From Alkalibacter sp964582705 (GTDB taxonomy: Bacteria > Bacillota > Clostridia > Eubacteriales > Alkalibacteraceae), in the NCBI GenBank assembly GCA_964582705.1, contig CAZOTE010000057.1, forward strand, positions 1-12,983: a stretch of 12,983 nucleotides of DNA, written 5' to 3'. Below, piece after piece: positions 1 through 6,030 of this stretch. The notes under the pieces are model-generated. The model worked only from the letters and a program-made list of their open reading frames with translations, ran no database searches and was not told the DNA's origin. Position 1 is the first letter of the stretch. Every line of letters begins with the position of its first letter. The position numbers and the translations under genes are program-made.

Positions 1-28
1 CCCACTTCAGTACCAATCTGCACTTTTT

Positions 29-73
29 TCAATTATTAGTTTCGCAATTACCTATGTTTAAATATTTAATCAT
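29..73 (-). CDS. Possible 14-codon leader peptide or start of a disrupted gene
   Basis: A very strong Shine-Dalgarno (TGGGGGAGGT, at 81-90) stands 7 nt before an ATG at 71-73. That frame reads MIKYLNIGNCETNN and then TGA at 29-31. A TATAAT box lies about 40 nt upstream. The initiation signals look real, but the frame is too short for a normal protein, and the window ends 28 nt after the stop. It may be a leader peptide, a small protein, or the head of a gene broken by a frameshift. No family is recognised. Confidence 0.25.
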   Translation of the reverse strand: MIKYLNIGNCETNN

Positions 74-80
74 TCGTAAT

Positions 81-119
81 ACCTCCCCCAAAGCATTGTA
101 CATCTTCATGTATATTATA
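81..119 (-). promoter_or_regulatory. Possible promoter -10 and strong RBS of the gene at the left edge
   Basis: TATAAT occurs on the minus strand at 114-119, downstream of the terminator at 152-181. The G-rich RBS at 81-90 follows at a distance that would give a leader of roughly 35 nt. No convincing -35 is visible at 16 to 18 nt spacing (closest is TGTTAT). The layout resembles that of the pilin promoter, but the call rests mainly on the -10 and on position. Confidence 0.35.
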
Positions 120-151
120 CCCTCATTAAAATACAAATAACACTAAATATT

Positions 152-181
152 AAAAAGAGTCAGCGTTTAAGCCGACCCTTT
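152..181 (-). terminator. Rho-independent terminator after the DUF5658 gene
   Basis: On the minus strand GGGTCGGC (171-178) pairs with GCTGACTC (157-164) around a 6-nt loop, with two G-U pairs. Flanking A/T pairs extend the stem. A run of five T follows (complement of 152-156). It begins immediately after the stop codon at 182-184, so this gene is transcriptionally closed off from the left edge. Confidence 0.85.
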
Positions 182-484
182 CTATAAGACAAAAAAATGA
201 AAATATAACATTAGCATAAAATACCCGAAAAAAGGCAACCAAATGAGCTGAATCAGCTTTTCATCCATCCTAAAACGCATCATCCAAAAAAATACAAGAA
301 GCAACGGTACAAGCACTAGCTTTACAAGGGGAAACTCATAGGTACCTATCATAGGAGCAAGGATGGGATTAGCTTCAATAAAGCCTCTATCTATAGCATC
401 TAGGGTAAGAATATAATCAGCTTTATTAAATGCAGCGATGCCGATTAGTAAAATCCAGAGAAGCTTTTCCTGGTTTCTTGTCAT
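182..484 (-). CDS. Small DUF5658 family membrane protein
   Basis: Predicted 100-residue integral membrane protein of unknown function. Hydrophobic segments lie at about residues 7-27, 52-68 and 78-98. The first membrane stretch carries the pattern N20-x2-D23-x3-T27, followed by G34 and EANP at 37-40, which resembles DUF5658 proteins. I assign the family from this pattern only. The start at 482-484 is chosen because GAGGTG (491-496) precedes that ATG by 6 nt. An in-frame ATG 16 codons upstream (530-532) has no ribosome binding site. The gene stands alone between two terminators, just downstream of the pilin. No role in pilus assembly is established, and the link is positional. I see no clear promoter in the 75-nt gap upstream, so it may depend on readthrough from the pilin. 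Confidence 0.75.
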   Translation of the reverse strand: MTRNQEKLLWILLIGIAAFNKADYILTLDAIDRGFIEANPILAPMIGTYEFPLVKLVLVPLLLVFFWMMRFRMDEKLIQLIWLPFFGYFMLMLYFHFFVL

Positions 485-559
485 GGAAATCACCTCGTTA
501 CACTTGTACCTCCATTTGAGAAATATAAACATATCTTAAATGTTAGTTCTGCGAAATAT

Positions 560-587
560 AAAAGAGCCAGCCTCGAAAGGCTGACTC
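560..587 (-). terminator. Rho-independent terminator after the pilin gene
   Basis: On the minus strand GAGTCAGCCT (78-87 of the 501-600 stretch) pairs over 10 bp, with one G-U pair, to AGGCTGGCTC, closing a TTCG tetraloop. TTTTAT follows. It lies about 100 nt past the pilin stop codon and before the DUF5658 gene, and would give the pilin mRNA a stable 3' end. Confidence 0.85.
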
Positions 588-689
588 CTGTAATCGTGTT
601 GTTGAGATGGGAAAAAGGTTATAACACCTCCGTCTCCGAATATCCTCCACTGTATAATCAGACATCCTTCGCATCTACCGTTCTCCTTG

Positions 690-1043
690 TTAGTTTGCTG
701 TGAATACACCGTCAACAATATCCCAACCGGTATAGTTAGTTGGAGTTTGCCATTCGACATCTTCGGCTAAATATGTATCATCTGCTGTTACCGTAGTTGT
801 ACTTCCTGTAGCATTAGCCGCCCACGCAGGGAAAGAACCAGTTTCAGCATTAATGGCACCGGCTACATTGGTGAGCAACCGAGCATTTGATTCATTGGTC
901 TGGTCATTGGCAGTTGTAGTAAACCCTGTTAACCTTGGAATCGCTATAGCAGCCAAAATACCCAAAATCGCAATTACCACAATCAGTTCAATCAAAGTGA
1001 AGCCTTTGCTGTTTCTTTTCAACATCTTTCTTAGTTTTAACAT
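690..1043 (-). CDS. Type IV pilin, major-type prepilin
   Basis: 117-residue prepilin, the structural subunit of a type IV pilus. A 14-residue basic leader ends in KG, and a prepilin peptidase would cut between G14 and F15. The mature protein would start FTLIELIVVIAILGILAAIA. It has the conserved Glu at mature position 5 (E19) and the hydrophobic alpha-1 helix needed for membrane insertion and filament packing. The mature chain is about 103 residues, small for a pilin, with no cysteine and a Thr/Ala/Asn-rich globular part. The start is supported by GGGGG (1051-1055) 7 nt upstream of ATG. The gene follows pilC but has its own strong promoter and terminator, as suits a highly expressed subunit. 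It could be a pseudopilin of a secretion system, but the adjacent pilT argues for a retractable pilus. Confidence 0.93.
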   Translation of the reverse strand: MLKLRKMLKRNSKGFTLIELIVVIAILGILAAIAIPRLTGFTTTANDQTNESNARLLTNVAGAINAETGSFPAWAANATGSTTTVTADDTYLAEDVEWQTPTNYTGWDIVDGVFTAN

Positions 1044-1086
1044 AATGAATCCCCCTCGTTAAAATTTTATTTGTACCTCATTGCTA

Positions 1087-1115
1087 ATTATATATCCTTT
1101 TTTTACATAGTTCAA
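1087..1115 (-). promoter_or_regulatory. Sigma-A type promoter of the pilin gene
   Basis: On the minus strand TTGAAC (1110-1115) is separated by exactly 17 nt from TATAAT (1087-1092). This predicts a transcript starting near 1080 with a leader of about 37 nt. It lies in the 110-nt gap between the pilC stop and the pilin start. I see no convincing terminator ahead of it, so readthrough from pilBTC probably adds to pilin expression. Confidence 0.8.
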
Positions 1116-1153
1116 TCACAGTATGTAAAATATTTTAAGAATTTTTAAAGATT

Positions 1154-2365
1154 CTATGACATTACTGCATAAAGGTCGAATATCGGTAGAAGCATGCTGA
1201 TAACAATGAAGCCAACTACAAAGCCCAAAATTACTATTATCAGAGGCTCTATTATAGTAGTAAGCTGGTTTATTGCAGTATCCACCTCGGATTCGTAAAA
1301 CTCTGATACCTTGTCCAAAACATAATCCAAAGTACCTGAATTTTCGCCAACGTCAACCATTTGGTAGACTAGTGGAGGGAATGCCCCGTTTTGCTCCATG
1401 CTCATCCCAAGGCCGTAACCCTTTCTTATTGCATCTTTTACGTCTTCCAGTCTGGTCTTTAAGAACTCATTGCCTACCACCCTTTGCACCACCTCCACAG
1501 CCTGGATTATATCCACACCGGAGTTTAGCATCACGGATAAATTGCTTGAAAACCTACTCATTGCAATTTTGGTATTAAGGTCCCCAAATACTGGCATCTT
1601 AAGCTTAAACTGGTCCACCCTTAACCTTCCGTCAGGAGTCGATGCATATTTCTTAAGTCCATATATTATAAGGGTTATTACAGCAATATATACGAACCAA
1701 AAGCTTTGCAAGCTATTGCTCATAGCTAGGAGCATCCTAGTCGGCAATGGAAGCTCTGCATTAAAAGAAGCAAACATATCTACAAATGTAGGTATTACAA
1801 AGGTCAGAAGCATTACCACAACTCCAATTGCTACGACAGATATTACTATGGGATAAGTCAATGCGCTTTTAACCTTTTGAGTAATCTTATACTCCTTCTC
1901 AAAATGGGTTGCCATCTTGTCCATTACGTCATCTAAGGTACCGCTAACCTCCCCGGTCTCCACCATGTTTATTAGCAGAGGTGGAAATATTTTTGGCTCC
2001 TTGGAAAAGGCGTAGGACAGGGCATTACCCTTTTGCACGTCCTCGTGGATCTTTTCTACCACCTCTTTAAGCTTTTTGTTGGTGGACTGCTTTTTTAGTA
2101 TATCCAGGCTGTCCACTACTGTAATGCCTGAACGAAGGGTGGTTGCAAACTGCCTGCAAAACAATGCCAGGTCCCGAAGTTTAACCTTTTGTCTTATTAA
2201 CTCTAAGTTTTTGTTTAACTTGTAGCTTCTTTCTTCCTCTATGCTTATGGGTATGTATTTCTTTTCACGTATAAGTGTCACTACCTCGTCCCGGCTTGCC
2301 GCATCGAAGGAGCCTTTTATAGTGTTGCCGCTTAAATCCTTTGCTGTGTATGAATATGTAGCCAT
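1154..2365 (-). CDS. pilC: Type IV pilus inner-membrane platform protein PilC
   Basis: 403 residues, the usual length for PilC/GspF platform proteins, which sit in the cytoplasmic membrane and couple the PilB and PilT motors to pilin insertion and removal. Two T2SSF repeats are visible, at about 65-188 and 268-390. Each holds the motif M-V-x-x-G-E-x-S-G-x-L (residues 134-144 and 336-346). Membrane segments lie at about 171-197, 222-237 and 371-395. ATG is preceded by GGGGG (2372-2376) at 6 nt. The gene starts 15 nt after the pilT stop and is in one operon with pilB and pilT. GspF of a type II secretion system is the alternative, but pilT and the Gram-positive context favour a pilus. Confidence 0.95.
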   Translation of the reverse strand: MATYSYTAKDLSGNTIKGSFDAASRDEVVTLIREKKYIPISIEEERSYKLNKNLELIRQKVKLRDLALFCRQFATTLRSGITVVDSLDILKKQSTNKKLKEVVEKIHEDVQKGNALSYAFSKEPKIFPPLLINMVETGEVSGTLDDVMDKMATHFEKEYKITQKVKSALTYPIVISVVAIGVVVMLLTFVIPTFVDMFASFNAELPLPTRMLLAMSNSLQSFWFVYIAVITLIIYGLKKYASTPDGRLRVDQFKLKMPVFGDLNTKIAMSRFSSNLSVMLNSGVDIIQAVEVVQRVVGNEFLKTRLEDVKDAIRKGYGLGMSMEQNGAFPPLVYQMVDVGENSGTLDYVLDKVSEFYESEVDTAINQLTTIIEPLIIVILGFVVGFIVISMLLPIFDLYAVMS

Positions 2366-2380
2366 AATGATCCCCCTTTG

Positions 2381-3442
2381 CTACATGAATTTTTTCTTCA
2401 TGTTTTCCTGGTCCAGACTATAAAACAGCGCGTTGTCCATGGTTATCAGTCCCTTGTTGTAAAGGTCAAACAGGTAGTTGTCCATGGTGACCATGCCTGT
2501 CTTGGCGCTCATCTGTATGATGGAGTTTACCTGGTGGGTCTTTCCTTCCCTTATAAGGTTTCTGATTGCAGGGTTCGCAAGCATTATCTCAAGGGCTACT
2601 ATACGCCCGGGCTGGTCCTTCTTTGAAATAAGCTGCTGACTTATTACTCCCTGTAACACTGTAGAAAGCTGTACCTTCACCTGCTGCTGCTGATGTGGCG
2701 GAAACACGTCTATTACCCTGTCAATGGTCTTTGCAGAGCCCACGGTATGCAGGGTGGATAAAACCAAGTGACCGGTTTCTGCAGCAGTAAGAGCAATTGA
2801 TATGGAATCCAAATCACGCATCTCACCTACCAGGATAACGTCCGGATCTTCCCTTAGCGCAGCCCTCAGCCCGGCAGTATAGCTGTCTGTATCGTGGCCT
2901 ACCTCACGCTGGTTTACCATTGAGTTTTTATGCCTGTGAAGATACTCTATTGGGTCCTCCAAGGTGAGTATATGGCTCTTTCTCTCCTCATTGATTATGT
3001 CGATCATCGATGCCAGTGTGGTGGACTTTCCGCTTCCCGTAGGTCCGGTAACCAGGATGAGCCCCTTGTTAAGCCTGGTAAGGTCTCTTAAGGTCTCCGG
3101 CAGGCTAAGATCCTCCAAGGTAGGAATTTTAGCTGCAACCACCCTGCAGGCCATGGAGTAGCTGTTTCGCTGCATATAGGCGTTTACCCTAAAGCGTCCC
3201 CATCCGGGAATGGAATATGAGTAGTCCACCTGGCCCTTTTCCTCTAAAACAGATATCTGATGCTTGTCCATAAGAGAAAAGATAAGCTTCTGTGACTCCT
3301 CAGGCGTGTAAGGGTCCTCCATGATCAGTGGACGAAGTGCTCCGTCTACTCTAATCATAGGAGGCAGACCCACTGTAATGTGAAGGTCTGAAGCCTTTTT
3401 TTCCGATGTTGCTTTCAACATTTCAAAAATGTCATTTTTCAT
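2381..3442 (-). CDS. pilT: Type IV pilus retraction ATPase PilT
   Basis: 353-residue hexameric AAA+-like ATPase that powers pilus retraction from the cytoplasmic side. Numbering from the chosen ATG, it shows the N-terminal ASDLH motif, Walker A GPTGSGKS (133-140), Walker B DPDVILVGEMRD (199-210), a His box (GHLVLSTLHT) and the PilT signature AIRNLIREGKTHQ (292-304). That signature separates it from PilB. The usual length is about 350. I choose the ATG at 3440-3442, which has GGGGGG 7 nt upstream (3450-3455). An in-frame TTG five codons earlier would sit inside that ribosome binding site. The gene lies 23 nt after pilB and 15 nt before pilC. Confidence 0.95.
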   Translation of the reverse strand: MKNDIFEMLKATSEKKASDLHITVGLPPMIRVDGALRPLIMEDPYTPEESQKLIFSLMDKHQISVLEEKGQVDYSYSIPGWGRFRVNAYMQRNSYSMACRVVAAKIPTLEDLSLPETLRDLTRLNKGLILVTGPTGSGKSTTLASMIDIINEERKSHILTLEDPIEYLHRHKNSMVNQREVGHDTDSYTAGLRAALREDPDVILVGEMRDLDSISIALTAAETGHLVLSTLHTVGSAKTIDRVIDVFPPHQQQQVKVQLSTVLQGVISQQLISKKDQPGRIVALEIMLANPAIRNLIREGKTHQVNSIIQMSAKTGMVTMDNYLFDLYNKGLITMDNALFYSLDQENMKKKFM

Positions 3443-3449
3443 AATGCAT

Positions 3450-3455
3450 CCCCCC
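3450..3455 (-). promoter_or_regulatory. G-rich RBS that fixes the pilT start
   Basis: Six consecutive G on the minus strand, 7 nt before the ATG at 3440-3442. Using the longer in-frame TTG start (3455-3457) would place this site inside the coding sequence and leave that start without an RBS. The same GGGGGAT-CATTATG arrangement precedes pilC and the pilin. Confidence 0.75.
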
Positions 3456-3465
3456 AAATTAATAT

Positions 3466-5154
3466 CTATTCGCTTGTAAAGAAAGTTATTTCCAGTGTCT
3501 CTTCTATTGTCGTGATGCCCTCCAGTATAAGGTCCTTGGCGTTTTGCATAAGAGGTACCATTCCGTCAAGCTTTGCCTGGTCGGAAAGCTCGTCGTAGGT
3601 GGCCCCGGCGGATATCTTTTCACGCATGTGCCTGTTAATTTTAAGCACCTCGTGAATGCCCATCCTGCCCTTGTATCCCGTATTGTTACAGCTTATGCAG
3701 CCTTTGGCACTGTATAAAATAAGCTCCTCATCTGGATTTATACCCAACAGTTCCTTCTCAGGAACAGAAGCTTGGTATTTTTCTTTACATCTTGGACATA
3801 ATTTTCTGATAAGCCTTTGAGATATTATGCCGTATATGGATGAAGACACTAGATAGGGCGGTATGCCCATGTCTATAAGACGGGAAATCGTGGATACCGC
3901 ATCGTTTGTATGGATGGTGCTAAATACCAAATGACCCGTTATAGATGACCTAATGGCAATTTCAGCAGTCTCTACGTCACGTATCTCACCGATCATTATT
4001 ATGTCGGGGTCCTGTCTAAGTATGGACCTTAGACCGGCAACAAAGGTAAGGCCTGCCTTTGTATTTACCTGCACCTGGTTTATTCCGTCAAGCTTGTACT
4101 CTACAGGGTCTTCTACGGTGATTATATTGTCCGATGCGGTGTTTAAGTTCCTAAGCAAGGTATAAAGGGTGGTAGACTTTCCGCTTCCCGTAGGTCCCGT
4201 AGCAAGGATTATCCCGTGTGGGGCGGCTAAAAAGTCCTGTATATGCTTCATTTCAAAGTCTGTAAAGCCAAGATCCTCCATGCGCATCTGAAATTGGGCC
4301 TGGTCAAGGATACGTATAACTACCTTTTCACCGTATATCGTAGGAAGTATGGATACACGGAAATCTATGTCCCTGTTGTCAATCTTTAAGACTATGGCCC
4401 CGTCCTGGGGGAGCCTTCTTTCGGCTATATTTAAATCACTTAGGATCTTGATGCGACTTACGATTGCATTGTGGGTTCTGATATCAAGCTTCATCATTTC
4501 AATCAGCACGCCGTCAACCCTCATGCGAACACGTATCCTGTCCTCGTAGGGCTCGATGTGGATATCGCTCGCCTGGCTTCTTACGCCGGTCTCGATGATG
4601 TTGTTAACCAGCCTTACCACAGGGGCGTTGTTTATCTGCTCCATGTTGTCCTGGGAAGTCTGCTCTACTTCGTCCAGGCTTTGAGATTTGTTGAACTCTT
4701 CAACGGCTCTGGCAGCATCATCCGTATTGTAGAACCTTTCGATAAGGTCTATGATTTCTTTTTTTGTGGCGATAAAGGGTATTATGTTCTTCTTGGTAAC
4801 CAGCTTAAGGTTGTCAAGAGCGATTATATCAAGAGGATCGTTTATAGCAACGATTAAGTTGTCGCTGTTATCGTAAAACAAGGGAACCGTTATGTGTTTC
4901 TTGGCGAGTACGTAGGGTATGGATTTAACCGCGTCCTTGTCGACATATGTGTTTTCAAAATCAACCCTCTGGATGCCGAGCTGAAACTTAAGAACGTTTA
5001 TTATGTCCTCTTCGTCTACTATCCCTTCGGTTACGAGAAGCTCTCCTAACTTTTTCTTTTTAACCTGTTGAAGCTGTATGGCTTCTGTCAATTGCTCCTG
5101 GGTTATCTTGCCGCTGGCAACCAGCAGATCGCCGATTCGTTTTGCATGCCTCAT
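3466..5154 (-). CDS. pilB: Type IV pilus assembly ATPase PilB with MshEN domain
   Basis: 562-residue extension ATPase that drives pilin polymerisation. The N-terminal region (about 6-60) carries two tandem motifs of the MshEN type: RIGDLLVASG with L22, I26 and Q29, then KLGELLVTEG with I51/I52, L55 and Q58. In other PilB and MshE proteins this domain binds cyclic di-GMP. A linker with Asp/Glu follows, then the N2 domain (ASDIHIEPYEDRIRVRMRVDG), Walker A GPTGSGKS (320-327), Walker B DPDIIMIGEIRD (382-393), the His box GHLVFSTIHT and a zinc tetracysteine (C453, C456, C486, C489) typical of PilB/GspE. The ATG has AGGTG about 8 nt upstream. It is the first gene of the pilB-pilT-pilC operon, behind a 100-nt leader. 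Confidence 0.95.
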   Translation of the reverse strand: MRHAKRIGDLLVASGKITQEQLTEAIQLQQVKKKKLGELLVTEGIVDEEDIINVLKFQLGIQRVDFENTYVDKDAVKSIPYVLAKKHITVPLFYDNSDNLIVAINDPLDIIALDNLKLVTKKNIIPFIATKKEIIDLIERFYNTDDAARAVEEFNKSQSLDEVEQTSQDNMEQINNAPVVRLVNNIIETGVRSQASDIHIEPYEDRIRVRMRVDGVLIEMMKLDIRTHNAIVSRIKILSDLNIAERRLPQDGAIVLKIDNRDIDFRVSILPTIYGEKVVIRILDQAQFQMRMEDLGFTDFEMKHIQDFLAAPHGIILATGPTGSGKSTTLYTLLRNLNTASDNIITVEDPVEYKLDGINQVQVNTKAGLTFVAGLRSILRQDPDIIMIGEIRDVETAEIAIRSSITGHLVFSTIHTNDAVSTISRLIDMGIPPYLVSSSIYGIISQRLIRKLCPRCKEKYQASVPEKELLGINPDEELILYSAKGCISCNNTGYKGRMGIHEVLKINRHMREKISAGATYDELSDQAKLDGMVPLMQNAKDLILEGITTIEETLEITFFTSE

Positions 5155-5171
5155 GTTATCACCTGCAATCG

Positions 5172-5207
5172 TTTATTTTGTGAATAAAATGTATATGGTA
5201 TGTATAC
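5172..5207 (-). promoter_or_regulatory. Two adjacent inverted repeats in the pilB leader
   Basis: Between the predicted promoter and the pilB start are two perfect-arm inverted repeats: TTTATT-5nt-AATAAA at 5172-5188 and GTATA-7nt-TATAC at 5191-5207. They could be operators or weak RNA hairpins. The arms are short and AT-rich, so they may be chance. Upstream, TTCAAA occurs three times between 5215 and 5240. Confidence 0.3.
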
Positions 5208-5260
5208 CCTTGAATTTGAAAATTAATTTGAAATTTTGAACGAATTATTAATTTATATTT

Positions 5261-5269
5261 ATTATAGCA
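5261..5269 (-). promoter_or_regulatory. Extended -10 promoter of the pilBTC operon
   Basis: The minus strand reads TGCTATAAT, a full extended -10 element. No good -35 is found 17 nt upstream (CTTTTC), which is common for extended -10 promoters and may mean activator dependence. The start would lie near 5254, giving an untranslated leader of about 100 nt before pilB. Confidence 0.6.
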
Positions 5270-5302
5270 TTTTTTTTGGAAAAGAAAAGAAATTAAGAAA
5301 AA

Positions 5303-5432
5303 GGAAACAAGTTGTAAGTTGTAGGTTAAAAGTTGTAAGCTGTAAGTGTGTGGCTCCCTCTGAAGTCATAACAAATACCTAAATCTCTCATTTCGAATGC
5401 AATGAGATTTCTCGCGATGCTCGAAATGACAG
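5303..5432. repeat. Intergenic repeat, copy 1: GTTGTAAG tract plus TCATTTCGA palindrome
   Basis: This fills most of the gap between the mgsA terminator and the pilB promoter. It begins with GGAAACAAGTTGTAAG (5303-5318) and degenerate GTTGTAAG units, passes AACAAATACCTAAATC (5370-5385), and ends in an imperfect palindrome bounded by TCATTTCGA (5388-5396) and TCGAAATGA (5421-5429). The same three blocks recur in the same order at 6031-6130, on the other side of mgsA. No coding capacity is seen. Confidence 0.8.
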
Positions 5433-5473
5433 ATGTTTGCATGAGTCGGAGAATACAGGTCAATAATTGTTTT

Positions 5474-5522
5474 AAAAAATGCAGACATTTTGTAGACTAT
5501 AAAGCCCACATGTCTGCATTTT
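5474..5522 (-). terminator. Strong rho-independent terminator after mgsA
   Basis: AAATGCAGACAT (5510-5521, minus strand) pairs perfectly over 12 bp with ATGTCTGCATTT (5477-5488) around a 21-nt loop. The distal arm runs into six T (complement of 5474-5479). It starts directly after the mgsA stop codon at 5523-5525. The opposite strand also ends in a short T run, so it may work in both directions. Confidence 0.9.
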
Positions 5523-5939
5523 TCATTTCTGCATATCATGTCTTTCGTATTCTTTGTCTATAAGCCCGCTTTGAAGAAGATAGTCCGCTCCTGTTTTATT
5601 CATTGCAGTTGGAATATCATAAAGGACAGCGATTCTTAAAAGCGCCTTTACATCCGGGTCGTGGGGCTGTGAAGTAAGAGGATCCCAAAAGAAGATTAAT
5701 AGGTCTATTCCGTTGTCGGAAATAAGGGCTCCAATTTCCTGGTCTCCCCCAAGTGGTCCGCTTTTGTATGCCTTGACCTTAAGTCCGGTGTTTTTTGCTA
5801 TGATAGATGATGTCGTTCCCGTGCCGCATAGCTCGTGGTCAATAAGAGATTCGGCATTTTCCCTCACCCAGTCCAACAGGTCTTTTTTTCTGTTGTCGTG
5901 GGCAATTAGTGCGATACGTTTCTTTGTGGGTGAAATCAT
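5523..5939 (-). CDS. mgsA: Methylglyoxal synthase
   Basis: 138-residue cytoplasmic enzyme that converts dihydroxyacetone phosphate to methylglyoxal and phosphate, a bypass of lower glycolysis used when phosphate is limiting. Family motifs are all present: ALIAHD with H14, the phosphate-binding GTGTT (39-43), SGPLGGDQEIGA with catalytic D66, and FFWDPL with D86 followed by H93, D94 and D96 (the HDPDV motif). These match the E. coli enzyme with an offset of five residues. AAAGGAG lies about 9 nt before the ATG. The gene is a single unit between two repeat-rich gaps, with its own terminator. I find no confident promoter in the 323-nt upstream gap. Confidence 0.97.
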   Translation of the reverse strand: MISPTKKRIALIAHDNRKKDLLDWVRENAESLIDHELCGTGTTSSIIAKNTGLKVKAYKSGPLGGDQEIGALISDNGIDLLIFFWDPLTSQPHDPDVKALLRIAVLYDIPTAMNKTGADYLLQSGLIDKEYERHDMQK

Positions 5940-5977
5940 ATTTTCAGCTCCTTTTTTAGTTATCAGTTAAAGGTCGT

Positions 5978-6027
5978 GGGGCAGTTGTTTAGTCGCTGAG
6001 CGACTGTGAAATGCAGGGCTTCGCCCT
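5978..6027. repeat. GTCGC hairpin repeat upstream of mgsA
   Basis: GGGCAGTTG (5979-5987) is followed by AGTCGCT-G-AGCGACT (5991-6005), a perfect 7-bp inverted repeat with a 1-nt centre, and by AGGGC-TTC-GCCCT (6015-6027). A related arrangement, GGGCAGTTG then a GTCGC/GCGAC hairpin, occurs at 8327-8368. There is no T run, so it is not a standard terminator. It is most likely a dispersed intergenic repeat. Confidence 0.65.
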
Positions 6028-6030
6028 ACG

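Noticed and set aside
853..1062. Open frames on the plus strand throughout the window, for example opposite the pilin, pilC, pilB, trhP and RNase J genes
   Set aside because: They lie opposite strongly supported minus-strand genes, show no recognisable domains, and mirror the conserved proteins. They are antisense shadows.
1120..1153. Terminator between pilC and the pilin (AGAAT...ATTCT stem)
   Set aside because: The stem is short and almost entirely A/T, so it is unlikely to be stable enough to terminate.
3443..3457. Longer pilT start at TTG 3455-3457
   Set aside because: The five extra codons overlap the GGGGGG ribosome binding site of the downstream ATG, and no RBS precedes the TTG.
5155..5270. 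A c-di-GMP riboswitch in front of pilB, as seen before pilus genes in some Clostridia
   Set aside because: I see neither the conserved GEMM-type core nor enough stable helices in the roughly 100-nt leader. The pilin leader of about 37 nt is far too short.
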